Source: Datura wrightii
Taxonomy: Eukaryota > Streptophyta > Magnoliopsida > Solanales > Solanaceae
Direction: 5' to 3'
NCBI GenBank assembly: GCA_035772735.1
Contig: JASDFA010000003.1
Location: 127,923,001 to 127,987,000 of the forward strand
Length of the DNA stretch: 64,000 bases
Below are positions 41,961 to 53,620 of this stretch, piece by piece (the first letter of the stretch is position 1; each line of letters begins with the position of its first letter). Position numbers and translations under genes: made by a program. The notes beneath the pieces were generated by a model. That model saw only the letters and a program-made list of their open reading frames with translations, ran no database searches and had not been told where the DNA came from.

Positions 41961-43030
41961 TTATGGTCCCTTTGGTTTATGTGTCTTGCAACGCTGGGTG
42001 AGCATCTTGTGATTTATCTTACAAACCCGGGTAAGCATCCGATGATTTATCTTACAAAGCTAAGTGGTGATCCCATGAATTATCTTACAAATTTGGGTGA
42101 GCATCTCTGTGACTGCAATCTTGACCTACCGATTTGTCCCTTTTTCCCTGGCATTACTCCTTCCCTACTCGGCTACCCTATTTCCTTTCCTTACTCCGCT
42201 AGGCATAGACCATCAACCTGGCTATATCCATGTCTTTGTGGAGTAAGGAAATGACACATTCACCGTCTATGTTCCTCCCAAGGCTATCCACAAACATGCG
42301 CATCTTGGCCCACATAGTGGTGATCACCTATGGAGCAAATCTGGCTAGCTGCATAAAATTGATATTGTACCCTCTCACGCTCATACAATCCCGTCTGAGG
42401 TCCATGAACAATTGGACTTTAGCCTCCCTTAGCTATAAAGGTAGTAAGTGGTCAATGAATGCTTCTATGAAGTCATCCCATACTGTGGGGACTGCATCAT
42501 CCTCTCAAGACATCTCCCACTGCTCATACCAGGTACTCGCAAGACTCTTCAACTAATAGGATGCGAGATTTATACCGTCTATCTCACTGACATGCATGAC
42601 CTGAAGGATCTTCTGAACCTTATCTATAAAGTCTTGAGGGTCCTCCTCCACCGTGGACCCCGTGAAAATCATAGGGCTCATATTGAGAAATTCCCAAATG
42701 CGGAAAGTGCTAGCCTGACTTTGGGAGCTAGCATTGATATGAGTTGATTCCTACCACTGAGATTGAGTTGCAATGAGTCAGGTGAGCATATGGATCGCTC
42801 CCGTGAATTTCACATCAGACATACTAGGCACTTGAGAAAAAGACTCTGGATTTCTCTGGGTCTACTGAAGAAGGAGAGGATAATAGCCTAATTAGGTGAC
42901 CGACTGAGTGACCTTGGGATCTAGTTTGCACTCTCTAGGATTGAGGCAACTCACCGGTCTCTTTCTCTGCTGATATGTTTGCACTAGCCCTAGCCCTCTG
43001 GCCAGCTGTTGGCTTTCTTTCTGGAGTCAT
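41961..43030 (-). pseudogene. Chromovirus E gag, broken, with in-frame 33-bp repeats
   Basis: Minus-strand start MTPERKPTAGQRARASANISAE at 43030, typical for gag of Tekay-like chromoviruses. Pieces of the capsid region follow, with many stops and shifts: FLNMSPMIFTGSTVEEDPQDFIDKVQKILQV-like, then IPWDDFIEAFIDHLLPL-like, then MDIARLMVYA. At the distal end (42110-41992) three to four copies of a 33-bp unit repeat in frame, giving units like DKSxDAHPxL. Protease and pol are not present to the left. Confidence 0.7.
41992..42110. repeat. 33-bp imperfect tandem repeat
   Basis: Units of the form GGGTGAGCATC...GATTTATCTTACAAA occur about 3.5 times with a period near 33 bases, at the distal end of the minus-strand gag remnant. 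A multiple of three keeps the frame. Confidence 0.75.
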
Positions 43031-43232
43031 TTTCAATCCACGAGTAGAAATTGGGAGTAACACATGAACTAGATTTCAATTCTTAGGGCTCGCTCTATAG
43101 CACGATCTATAATAGAAAGAAGAGTAGTATTCCCTAAATGTCCTACAGCCTCCCAATAATAAGTATGACATGCTACATACTAATAAGTAGGACTCTACTA
43201 GACATGACTTTATAGACTCCCTAGTAGACAAC

Positions 43233-43252
43233 AACCTAGGGCTATGATACTA
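43233..43252 (-). promoter_or_regulatory. Primer binding site, chromovirus E
   Basis: The minus strand reads TAGTATCATAGCCCTAGGTT, a mutated form of the initiator tRNA-Met primer site usual in chromoviruses. It sits between the LTR end (about 43258) and the gag start (43030). Confidence 0.7.
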
Positions 43253-43257
43253 AGTTT

Positions 43258-44335
43258 TTCACACCCCACCCTAGGGCCTAGGAGAGACCGGCACGCGATG
43301 CCATTGTTGGCCCGAGTGTTCCACTGTAACTGGCATGAAATTGTGATGCAACATCTAATTATGAATAAACATATTGACCATATATTTGAATCCTGAGATG
43401 AAACAATACACTGAGATAACTTCATAAAAGTGTTCTTTATATACATAAAAGACCCATTGGTCAAAATTAGAGTTTAATAAATGAAGAGCACCAACTGACT
43501 ATCTATGAAGCATCTATAGTCTGAAATATTGAACTAACCAATACAAGGTCCTCGACCTAACCTCTATCACAACATTAGACTTCGCTAATTCATGCTAACC
43601 CCAGGAAGAGAAAGAGACTCATCAAAAGCTGAACTAAGCTATGCCTACTAAACGACTAATTTGCGGGAGTCTGTACCTGATGTTATATTATGAAAGAATG
43701 TCGCACCCTAGGTAAGGAGGGGTGTTAGTACATGAAATTGTATTGTATTTAAGACAGCAAAACATCTGTAACATAATGAACTGAGGAGGTAAATTGAGCA
43801 TGTAAAATCATGGTAAAGAATGCATAAAATCATGGTAGGTTTTCAAAAAAAACTTGCAATTTTCCCTTCCTTAAATATACACATATGGAAAATAACATCT
43901 GAAAAATACTGGCTGAAAATACTATGGATATTTTTCGAGCAACCAATAAAGCGCACCATGTAAACATTGAGTCTGGAACCCTAGGCTTCACTGGCTAACT
44001 CTACCTGATGTTTTCTTAAGTGTATCTATGAAAACACCTGCACCACTTGTGCCACCATCTGCTTCATCCAATCGGGATATTATATGATCAATTCAGTTTC
44101 TTATTTAGTTAGTGATCATACAAGAATAAAGATAGGATGCAGCTTCTTTGAGTATAGTCTCTCAAGAGAGGACACTCGGATTTAGAGTTTAGGTTTTCTT
44201 ACATATAGGTCCCCCAATATTCATTGGATCCATCCTCATATAGGACCCTTAGAAATTCATTGATAAGCTTTATAGCACTCTCAGATTATACGAGTCTCAG
44301 CAATAGTGATTGTTGAGTTAGGGTTATATCAGTTG
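43258..44335 (-). repeat. 5' LTR of chromovirus E (right edge uncertain)
   Basis: Adjacent to the primer site, with the CACACCCCACCCTAGGGCC end on the + strand. No coding sequence. The right edge is set only by the start of chromovirus C gag similarity near 44340. Confidence 0.5.
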
Positions 44336-44838
44336 AAAGATTTTTTTGTAGCCTATTATTGAGATGTTGGAAGATCTAGAGAGGCTCATACACCTCTAGT
44401 AGTGTGGACGGAGTTTGCAAAGGCCTTCTTGGAGCAATTTGTGCCACTTTAGCTCAATGATTCAAAGAATGATGAGTTTCTTTTGGTCAAACAGAATAAT
44501 GTGAGCGTAAAGTAGTATAATCTCAATTTTTCCTAGTTGTCCAGATTTGTTCCGACGCTAGTCTCCACTATGCAGCAAAGGATTCCCTGATTTGTAAGTT
44601 TCCTAGGGCCACATATGATCGGTGAGTGTTCTACATCGACACTAAATAAGGATATAATTATTTCTAGAATGATTTCCTTTGCATAGTAGATAGAAGAGTG
44701 CAAGCATAAGGCACATGTTGAAAGAGAGAGTACTCAGATAAGATGGCTTGGTCAGCTGGCGAGTATCTGGGTGGTAGTAGCATATTACATGTCTCCAAGA
44801 ACACACAAAAGTTTACATGGTTGTCAAGTAATATAGGA
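44336..44838 (+). pseudogene. Chromovirus C gag fragment, broken
   Basis: Reads VVWTEFAKAFLEQFVPL, then NDEFLLVKQNNVSVK*YNLNFS*LSRFVPTLVSTM and GECSTSTLNKDIIISRMISFA**IEECKHKAHVERE. This is the retrotransposon gag core of a Ty3/gypsy element with several stops. Element 5 interrupts it at about 44839; the zinc-knuckle and protease part resumes at 52614. Confidence 0.75.
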
Positions 44839-46331
44839 TGATGAAGTCCAAATATCGTACCAATAGAGACTTGTCAGATTAATTTCTTAGTTCGAAACCT
44901 TATTACACTATTCAAGAAAAACATAAAATAAAGTTTTGAAAGAGTTTTGGGATTACTTTATACTAAACTTGAAATATAACTAAAATCTAATAAAAGAAAT
45001 TCGTTTGCAAGAGAGTTGTGATTCAAATGATGATGAAGATTCAGGGTCTTGGCACTATCTCTTTCAGGTTGAGTTTAAGGGTTCAAATACACTAGACTAA
45101 ATATTCCATAGACTGTTAATTTCAAGTTACAAACTCATTTCTCAATTATTCTCTCGAATAGCCAAGAACTATCTTACAAATCCTAACACCTATATCCCTA
45201 TGGTTGCAGGAGAAACATGAGATGACTATTGAAGATACTTGAGTTAACTAAGTAGGGTTGCAGGGTATATTCTTATCCTCAACAAAGAAATCAACTCTTC
45301 GAACTCTTAACAAGGAATCAAAACCTACTCTATGCTTCTTTTGGCCCTCATTATTCCTTCTTCTCGAGTTTAAACAATGAGGAAATATATTATATTTGAA
45401 AGATGATAAGATTAACAAATAAATAAGAAATTAATTAAGCATAAAAAATCGTTAAAAGAAGATTTAATTGTCTAGCACAAATGAACTTTCAAACTACAAC
45501 CATCAAGCTTGTGGCCAAAACCCTAGATTAAGGGTGTTTAGCCACTCATGTTCAAGAGTAAACCCATTTAAATCATCATTTGAATAACAAAACATAAAGA
45601 GTAATGAAGAAGAACCTAAGAAGAAAATGAAACTTCTTGTCTCTTGTTCTTCACACAAAAACTGTGTAAATTGTTTGATCCCCCTAATCAGATGCCTTAG
45701 TGATGCATTTATAACCATAAGAAAAATTTTCATTTTTCCCTTGAGTAACTCAGCTTTTGAACTTACAAAAATAACTCTCAGATAGGACCTGGTGCGCCAC
45801 TTCACCCATATCGCTAGACTTGGCTTGAATTTCTTCAAAAATTTGGCTTTGGGCATGCCACTTCTCCAATTTCACCAAGGTGTTAGTTAAAATTCTGTAT
45901 TTCAGGTGTTGGTGTGACACTTCTCTCAATGCACCAAAGTGTTAGAAATTTTCCCAAGTTTGGTTCCTCTCTGGCATGCCATTTCCCTCAATTTGCCAAG
46001 GTGTTGATCAAAATTGTTCTGAAGCTCAATGCCTGGTGCACCATTTCATCCATAGCACCAACTTGAGCATAATATTTTTGAAGTTTTGTGGTTGGTGTGC
46101 CACTACTCCTATTTCACCAGGATAATTTTTTCTCGAATTCTTCTTTCTTCACACCTTGCACCTTATTTGAGTATTTCTTCATGTGTTACCTGCCAAAATC
46201 ATCTAGAAACATGTATTAGCTCTTTCCACACACACTTTCATGAAACCTTGCATTTTATAAGGATAATATTCTCAAAACATGATAAAAGACGGGTAGAAAT
46301 GTGACAAATGGGTGTAAGAATAGACCCAACA
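44839..46331 (-). repeat. 3' LTR of element 5
   Basis: Matches 51126-52613 throughout (for example ACTTGTCARATTARTTTCTT, the repeated 'ggcatgccacttctcc' and 'gcaccaaggtgttag' phrases, and the ACCCAACA end). Left edge approximate by a few bases. No genes; the ORFs at 45503 and 46086 are chance frames. Confidence 0.85.
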
Positions 46332-48013
46332 TCAGCACCCCACAATTAGACCATTGTTCATCCTCGAACAATCTTTACTTTTATTCAACAAGAACTTCTT
46401 TACACACAACTTATCACCTCTATCAATTCTCATTCAAGTATCTAGATAGAGCATAGGAATAGGTGGTTCATCAATTCATAAACAATCTACAACATATATA
46501 AAAAGAAGCTCTTCGCATTTGAAACTACATACTTTCTATAACTGACTCAACTTTTTCAAATGGGATAACATGATTAAGTAAGAAAAATATGAGTCGTAGT
46601 ACACCGACTTTGACCATCTTTTCCCTTGCTTATTTAGTGATGTTCTTTCCCTCATATTATCAATTTAAGAACTTGAAACACAAGTCAACAAGACACAGTC
46701 ACTCTCACAAATGATGATTCATGCATATACAACATACCATAGGCTTGCCTCTCATGTATGGTTATATCACTCAATCAATTTAAAAATACTAAGATCATAA
46801 GGACTTTTTCTGGTTGTAATGTCGGCTAAGGGACGGGTAGAAGTTATATAGTCAATAGTGGCTACCAATCCAAAGCACTTTAAGACATGTTATCACTTCT
46901 TCCTTCTTGTCCATCACTTGTCCTTACTGCTTACCCCTTCTTTCACTAATTCCCTTTTCTTTTCTCATACCCCTTTTACACTACTTGATTGCTAGTTTTC
47001 TCTTATATCTAGCAGCAAGTAAACATTTTATTCTATGGGCACCCCTCTTTCCTATTTTTTTCCTGTTCTTGTCATCCACATTTTTTCCTTTCCTTTCTAT
47101 AATCATTGTTACACCAGTGCAACCTTCATTCTTAAATCTCAAAGTGCATTTCTTTGGATCAAAATTCTGGAGATTACACAACAAAGGGAATGGGCTTCTA
47201 TTGTGGCTAAAAAAAATAGGCATACAACTCAGTGGGGTTGACTAGGGATAATATTAAAGGAGGTACAAAAATAATGGACAAATAGGGGCCTATCAAAGAA
47301 ATGTCTTAATCATATTTTACCTCTTTGACAACTAGCTCTCATGCACACATGCTAGGAAAGTTCTAGATGCTATCCTTTGTATAAAACACAATAATTTCAA
47401 GCTCACCGCTAAATGGCATCATGATCTAAGTCAGTTTCTTTTAGTCATATATCCACATAATCATATTTAATGAATTTCATTATTATGCCCAAATTTTCAT
47501 CTTGAGACAAGTTAAAGAACCTATGTGTTTCTCATAGAAGTTTTCACTTCACAAGCATTTAAGATGAAAAATTCATGCTTCTAGCTTATCTCCTAAGTGG
47601 AGTGCCTAGAGCACAGAAGTTGTCATTTTTGACTCTAAAATAAAGAATAAAAAATTGTGACTAATTTTCCTTTAAGACTTGTCGTCATCCATCCATCATT
47701 GAGACCAGCCCTTACAACTATGAAGGACTATAAAATAATTGGACTCTTAATTAAACTAAACAAACAACCAGAGACTAACACGCATATAACATAGCAATAT
47801 TTCAGTTTCCACGATCATCCTCTTACTAGCTTTACAAACCAAGCTAACTAACATAGATGTTATGCTAACAATTTCTATATCCCAGCTCAAACAACTTAGC
47901 AAGGATAGAATACAAGAAAAACTATTTCCTCCACCCTACACTTAAACAGTACACTATCCCCAGTGCACAAACATGTCATAACAACAAGGGAGAGAAAATA
48001 ACTTCTTAGGCCT
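46332..48013 (-). other. PPT, hairpin and non-coding tail of element 5
   Basis: On the minus strand the LTR is preceded by AATTGTGGGGTGCTGA (PPT) and by TTGTTCGAGGATGAACAA (46354-46371), nearly identical to element 2. Further upstream: block E (46758-46695), block D (46866-46792: CCGTCCCTTAGCCGACATTACAACC split by one change), block C (47375-47350), block B (GATGGATGGATGACGAC, 47701-47680 region). The ORFs at 46907-47245 are pyrimidine-rich chance frames. Confidence 0.65.
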
Positions 48014-49233
48014 CTAAGAAAAGTCATCATCATTAGGATTAAAATCCTGATCATCAGCATTGCATTGTCAACTAATATTGCTCCATTGGTAGCATTATCA
48101 TCATCGTCATCAACTGCATCTGTCAGCACTATAGGCTCATCACCCTCTAGTGGCTCCTCAAATACTGGTCCCACTTCGCACGTCATTATAGCACTGTATG
48201 TGAGTGGGTACCGATCCTCTAGTGCAGACATCTCCTCAGCAGTCGCATGTCTACCCTTAATCTTTAGCTGCAGCACAAACATTCCAAACATACGATCTCT
48301 CCAACTGTCACCCCGAGCATGGCGCTCAGTTAGAGTGAGAGCGGGGCTGGATTGTGTTTGGCTCCTTGACGCTTGTAACATGAATCATCTTCTCCGCCAA
48401 GTGCCCTGTTGTGGTAGGTGGAGGTCAACCTCCTCTTCCTCAATACCGAGCTCCCTCGAGAACTGTGTCAACAAGATGCCATAAAAATATTTTGAATGGT
48501 TGTTGTCCCTGGACCGCCGTATGTTGTCCCTAAGAACTGCTCTAGAGTTAATTAGCAACCCCTTCATCAACAAGTACATTAATACTATCCTCTCTTGAGT
48601 GATCTTAGTGGTTTATTTCCACGGGAGGAGTATAGTACAGATCAACTCAACCCAAACTTTGGCCTCCTTAGTCAAGTAGGAGAGAGAGATTGTCAAATGA
48701 ACACCAGACTCACTTCATGCCCACCAGGTCGTTGAATGCTCTTTGCACAATGTGGCTGATTTCATGGTATGGGGCTTCTCAAGCAACAAGAAATAAATCT
48801 CTGGGTCCACCATTGGCATGCCAAGAAAGGCATTGAGTGACCTAGCAATGAAATGGACCACTTGACCCCGACCTTGATCTCTATTCTCTCTCCTTAAGAA
48901 GTGTTCCAATTAGCACAAAACTCCCTCACTAAGGTGAGGTTTCACTCCTCTGGCTTAGCAAACACATACCCAGCGCCAACTCACTAACAGTGCTAGGAAT
49001 GGTGTGGAACTCAAGTGTCAGACGACCTTCATCGATCCAAATCTCTGAGGCATATTTGGCTTCTTTTTGAGCATTGAACCATTTAAGTCCATGCTCCTCC
49101 ACAACTTTAGCTCCAAACCTCCTAGCAGTAGGTGCCCTTGGGATCGAGAACTCGGTGCAACTCCTTTTCTAAGCCTTTTGAATCCCTTACTTGAGGTTGA
49201 TACCTCCTCACCTTTGTTTGCACGTGAAGCCAT
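48014..49233 (-). pseudogene. ORF2 of element 5 (plant-specific transposon-associated protein), broken
   Basis: ATG at 49233 (MASRANKGEEVSTSSKGFKRLRKG), five bases after the acceptor-like GATTGGCAG. Broken core pieces: MLKKKPNMPQRFGSMKVV; GRGQVVHFIARSLNAFLGMPMVDPEIYFLLLEKP (48909-48715); YLLMKGLLINSRAVLRDNI, ELGIEEEEVDLH (48579-48385); LTLTERHARGDSWRDRMFGMFVLQLKIKGR...EEMSALEDRYPLTYSA (48381 on), then an Asp-rich tail to a stop at 48014. About 400 codons in all. From memory it fits the same PF20167-like plant family as ORF2 of elements 1 and 3, but a different branch. No catalytic motif is evident. Confidence 0.75.
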
Positions 49234-49238
49234 AGAAC

Positions 49239-49963
49239 CTGCCAATCAAAATCAACGCCAATACAAAATTAGTTCATGAACATCAAAGCTAGCTAATTAT
49301 TTGTATAAGACGCAAAATGATCCTATACTTAATTCGCTAGCATAGTTGTGAGAATTTGTAAAATAGGGTACTAATACTTACCCTATTATCATGTCAAATA
49401 TCATCAACTCAATTTATTCACAAACTTTATATTACAACTCACATTCATGATTTCACCACACCTCCTTTTTTTCATTCTTTCCACGGGAATGCTTTAAATT
49501 AGCCATTCACCTCCCTTCACCAATTCTTAGTTCTCAATTCACAACAACTCAAGTATGGAAGTAGTCACAATATACACCTAACCAAAAATTTTCATGATTT
49601 TCACTAACTTTCACACAATAACTTGGTATGGATTTTCAACAACCCACTATTTTCACAGCTATCTTCCTCCACAAAAGTACTCCAATTTCAAGAATTTCAT
49701 GAAAATCTCTACTATCCATTCACCACCTTTTTTCACAACCACAACTTGAAACCATAAAAATTCAGCCAAAACAATAAACTGAATCAAGGATACAACATTA
49801 TTATGGAAGAATATATGGTTTTTAAGCTATGAAAAATCCACATTATAAAGTTCAAGATTCTTACCCAACAATGGTGATTATGGGTTTTTGATTTGGGAGA
49901 GAGAGGGTTATGGGAGCATACTGACAAAAAATAAATTATAAAGGAAGGAAGAAATTTACTTAC
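49239..49963 (-). other. Putative intron before ORF2, element 5
   Basis: Minus-strand donor CAA|GTAAGTAAA at 49963 and acceptor TTTGATTGGCAG ending at 49239, five bases before the ATG. Length is 725 bp, compared with 708 and 766 in elements 1 and 3. The exon before the donor would carry a short upstream ATG (MGKQDSSTQ). Confidence 0.55.
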
Positions 49964-50084
49964 TTGTGTTGAAGAATCTTGCTTCCCCATACTTTGGAGA
50001 AGACAACAATGGAGGAGAATGGAGGTGAAGTTACGGCTACTAGAGAGAAAGAGGGAGAAAGCTCCTTTGTTTCTTTCTTTTACC

Positions 50085-50094
50085 TTTTTTTATA
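50085..50094 (-). promoter_or_regulatory. TATA box upstream of ORF2, element 5
   Basis: The minus strand reads CTCTCTATAAAAAAAGG, followed by a pyrimidine-rich CTTTCTCCCTCTTTCTCTC leader typical of plant promoters, 122 bases before the donor site. It corresponds in position to the TATTTAAA boxes of elements 1 and 3. Confidence 0.5.
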
Positions 50095-50462
50095 GAGAGA
50101 AGATGAGTGGAAAATAAAAATAAAGAGTATAGGTGAGGGACTTATATTAAGCTAGGGACTATGGGTCAGGTTTGACCCATGGACCTAAAAAGATTTCATC
50201 CAACTTACCCCTGGCACAGTGCGCCATCCAATACGCTCAACACATAGAAAAACAATTTTTTTCTTATGTCTATGAGTTTTGTCAAGGAATGTTAGCCACT
50301 ATGCCCACCTAAAGAAAAATTTTCTCTGAAGTTTCACACCTAGCGTGCCACGCCAAGTATGTCAACCCAGACTTGAAAAATTTTCAGCTTTCTTTTTTTT
50401 CAACTTTTCTCCTCATATTTCCTATTCGTCTCTGCAAAATAGAAATGTATTTAAAAAGATGG

Positions 50463-50556
50463 GTTGCCTCGCACCAAAGGCCTTATTTATAGTTGTGGCA
50501 TGACATTAACAGGTTGCCTCCCATGTAGAAACTAATTTTACGTCGCCACATGATGC
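50463..50556 (-). promoter_or_regulatory. Two decayed copies of the double-hairpin motif, element 5
   Basis: Minus-strand copies at 50556-50511 (CGACGTAAAAT, TGGGAGGCAACC) and 50508-50463 (GTCATGCCACAAC, GCGAGGCAACCC). The GAGGCAACC core is kept but stem 2 is weakened in both. As in elements 1 and 3, there are two copies upstream of ORF2. Confidence 0.6.
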
Positions 50557-50569
50557 AAAACTTCTCACT

Positions 50570-51125
50570 CCTCCAACTGAGAGTGATGATTTGCTACCTG
50601 AGTTGCCAATGGTTCTTGTTACACATGCTACACTAATGCCATCTTAGACATTTTAGGCTCTACCACTGTGATAGTATTTAACTCCTCATAGGGGGTGAAA
50701 ATTATGTTGTGCAGAATACATCAAAACCTACCCTTATAACTGCATCGCTGTAGCCAAGAATCCTCTCCTTAAAATAATGGGCACTAATTCATCATCTTTA
50801 TTGTCAAGGATGATAAAGTCCACCAGCAAGATGAACAGTCCCACTTTAATAAGAACATCTTCAATAATGCCTCAAGATAAGTGATGGACCTTTCAACCAA
50901 CTGCAGTGTCACTGTAGTGAGATGTGGTTCTCCTAACCCCAACGTTTTAAATAACAGTACAGGCATAAGATTAATGGTTACACCTAAATCACATTATGAT
51001 GAGCTAACTTCTTTGCTTCCAATGACGACTAGAATAGTGAAGCAGCCAAGATCCTTCAACTTTAGTGGAATCTTGTTTTACACCCAGGAACTGCACTCCT
51101 CTATAAGAGCTACAGTTTCAAACTC
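50570..51125 (-). pseudogene. Protease remnant of element 5
   Basis: Reads FETVALIEECSSWV*NKIPLKLKDLG, then CDLGVTINLMPVLLFKTLGLGEPHLTTVTLQLVERSIT, matching residues about 594-672 of the element 2 protein. The protease D-L-G is kept; frameshifts and stops follow, and the region ends near ACTCAGGTAGC (50595-50605). Its upstream edge is the LTR itself, so gag and the primer site were deleted. Confidence 0.75.
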
Positions 51126-52613
51126 TGTAAATTTCAGATATCATACCAGCCCACAAAGACTTGTCAAATTAGTTTCTTCATCCGAATCTTGATTACACTA
51201 TTCAATAAAAACAAAAAAAATAAAGTTTTGAATTAGTTTTGAGATTACTTCTTATTAAACTTGAAATAGAACTAAAATCTAATTAAAATTTATTTTTAAG
51301 AGAGTTGTGATTCAAATGATAATTAAGATCAGGGTCTTAACACTATCACTTTCAGGTAGAGTTTTAAGGTTTAAATACACTAGACTAAATCTTCCAATGA
51401 CTGTTAGTTTCAAAGTTACGAACTCATTTCTCAGCTACTTTCCCGAATAGTGAAGAACTACCTCACGAACACTACCTGTATCCATATGATTGCAGAAGAA
51501 ACATGAGATGACTATTGAAGATATTTTACTTAACTTACCAGGGTTGCAGGGTATATTCCTATCCTCAACAACAAAATCAACTCCTCGAACTCTTAACAAG
51601 GAATCAAAACCTACTCTATGCTTCTTTTAACCCTCATTCCCTCTTCCAAGTTCAACCAATGAGCCAATAGATTATATTCGAAAGGTGATCATACTAACAA
51701 ATAAACATAAAAATTAAGTAAGCGTAAACAATCTTGAAAATAAGACTTAATGGTCTAGCATAAATGAACATTCAAACTACTACCACCAATCTTGTGGCCA
51801 AAACCCTAGATTAAGGTACTTAGTCTCTAATGTTCAAGAGTAAACCCATAGAAATTATTATTAGAATAACAAAACATAAAGAGTAATGAAGAAAAACCTA
51901 AGAATAAAATGAAAATTCTTGTCTCTTGTTCTTCCCCACAAAAACTACGTATATTCTTCGATCCCGCTAATCAAATTCCCTAGTGATGTATTTTTAACCA
52001 AAGAAAAATTCCTATTTTTCCCTTGAATAACTCAACGTTTGGACTTAGAAAAATTACCCCCAGACAGATCTTGGCGTGGCACTTCACCCATCTCGCTAGA
52101 CTTGGCTTGAATTTCTTTTGAAGTTTGGCTTCTGGCGTTCCACTTCTCCCATTTGACCAAGGTGTTAGTCAAAATTCTACAGTTCAGGTGTTGGTGCCAC
52201 ACTTTTCTCAATGCACCAGAGTGTTAGAAAATTTTCCCAAGTTTGGTTCTTCTCTGGCACGCCATTTCCCTTAATTTGCCAAGATGTTGATCAAAATTCT
52301 TCTGAAGTTCAATTTTGGTGCCCACTTCAGCCATAACACCAGCTTGAGCATAATTTCTCTAAAGTTTTGTGGATGGCGCACCACTTCTCCCATTTCATCA
52401 GGCCACGTCTTCCTCAAATTCTTTTTTCTTCACACCTTACACGTTTTTTTGAGTATTTTTCTATGTGTTACCTGCCAAAATCATCTAGAAACATCTATTA
52501 GCTCTTTCTATAAACACTTTCATAAAACCTTGCATTTTATAAGGATAATATTGTCAAAATATGATAAAATATGGGTAAAAATGTAAAAAATGGGCATAGG
52601 AATACACCCAACA
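51126..52613 (-). repeat. 5' LTR of element 5
   Basis: Pairs with 44839-46331. On the minus strand it begins TGTTGGGTGTATTCC. The primer site expected at its left edge is absent. Confidence 0.85.
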
Positions 52614-53620
52614 TTAATTCTTCAAAGGATATCTATAGGGCATTCACAAGCGACAACCCACTCCACAATTAGTGCACTTTCTTATTCTTCTACACCTAGG
52701 GATGATCGGGGCACTGAGTTAGGATGACATCAACCTTCTCGACCATATGGTTTTAAGACATAGGGGAGTATGTTCCCAAATAATACCACCTCAACCTTGT
52801 GCTAGTCAGTGTGGTAAGCCATACTTAGGGGTGTGCCTTCAAGGCTTAAAAACATGTTTTTGATGTAGAGTTGTTAGCCATGTTATAAGGGATTGGTTAA
52901 AACATAGGAATGATGGTTGAGGTGGTATGGACCAGCCTACAGGGTCTACAACTACATCATAATCATCAGTATCTTCCTTACCCCTTGGCCCTCAGACATC
53001 AGTAGGCTAGGGGGAATTAGAGGCAAGGTATTTAGTTCAGGTGGTCGTTAGAACCACTTTTATGCTTTGTCAAGGCATCAGGATTTTGAGGCATCACTAG
53101 ATGTTATTTCATGTATATTACCTATTTTCTCACACGATGTATATACATCAATAGACACATGGGCTAACTTGTCATAAGTTACTCCATACATTGGTGGGAA
53201 ATTTAGTGTAAACCCAGAAAGGTGATGGGAACCATTTCCTTTGTCGATTCTAATTGTCAAGTAAGTTATATCTAGGCGAGTCTATCATAATTATACAATT
53301 ACGATAAGTAACCGAGATACTATGGAAGATTCAGTTTAGCTCTAAATGGTTTACTTTGATATCATTATAAGCACATATTCGCTATCTGATTTTTATTCCA
53401 TATTTAACTGTCTAGCTAAGGTTGTAAATTCCAATTCCTAGGTGATCCAGACCTATAGTGGAAAGGTAATGTTGTTATGCCTATAGATAGGTTTATTTCC
53501 TATCCTAAGGAAAGGAAGCTAATTATAAAAAGGGTGTTTATATCTCCCTATTCGAGTACTACACCTTGATGCCAAAAAGAAGGCATCAACTCTTTAATCT
53601 ATGCCAATTGCAAATGAATA
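52614..53620 (+). pseudogene. Chromovirus C gag end and protease, broken
   Basis: Continues the gag fragment left at 44838: a decayed knuckle region (CQSVW*AILRGVPSRLK), linker, then the aspartic protease area (RHQDFEASLDVISCILPIFSHDVYTSIDTWANLSYVTPYIGGKFSVNPE) and the lead into RT. The solo LTR interrupts it after ANEY (GAATA). Confidence 0.7.

Larger units (their letters stand above)
44839..52613 (-). mobile_element. Element 5: Athila-related element with ORF2, gag deleted
   Basis: Minus-strand element in chromovirus C gag. LTRs lie at 51126-52613 (5') and 44839-46331 (3'), 1,488 and 1,493 bp. Inside, in element order: protease remnant, two hairpin motifs, TATA-like box, putative intron, ORF2, non-coding tail, hairpin plus PPT. 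The primer site and almost all gag are missing: the 5' LTR runs straight into the protease region. I could not find a convincing target duplication. Confidence 0.8.

Noticed and set aside
44830..44845. Target duplication for element 5
   Set aside because: Bases before 44839 (TAGGA) and after 52613 (TTAAT) do not match under any nearby boundary I tried.
46907..47245. 112-codon Leu/Ser/Phe-rich frame resembling a membrane protein
   Set aside because: It lies in the non-coding tail of element 5, opposite in sense to the element, and results from pyrimidine-rich sequence; a second frame is equally open.
53138..53160. Any intact autonomous pol in the window that could drive elements 1-5
   Set aside because: All pol regions (2876-3781, 19631-20371, 52614-58566, 63532-64000) carry stops, shifts and deletions and are of chromovirus type, not Athila.
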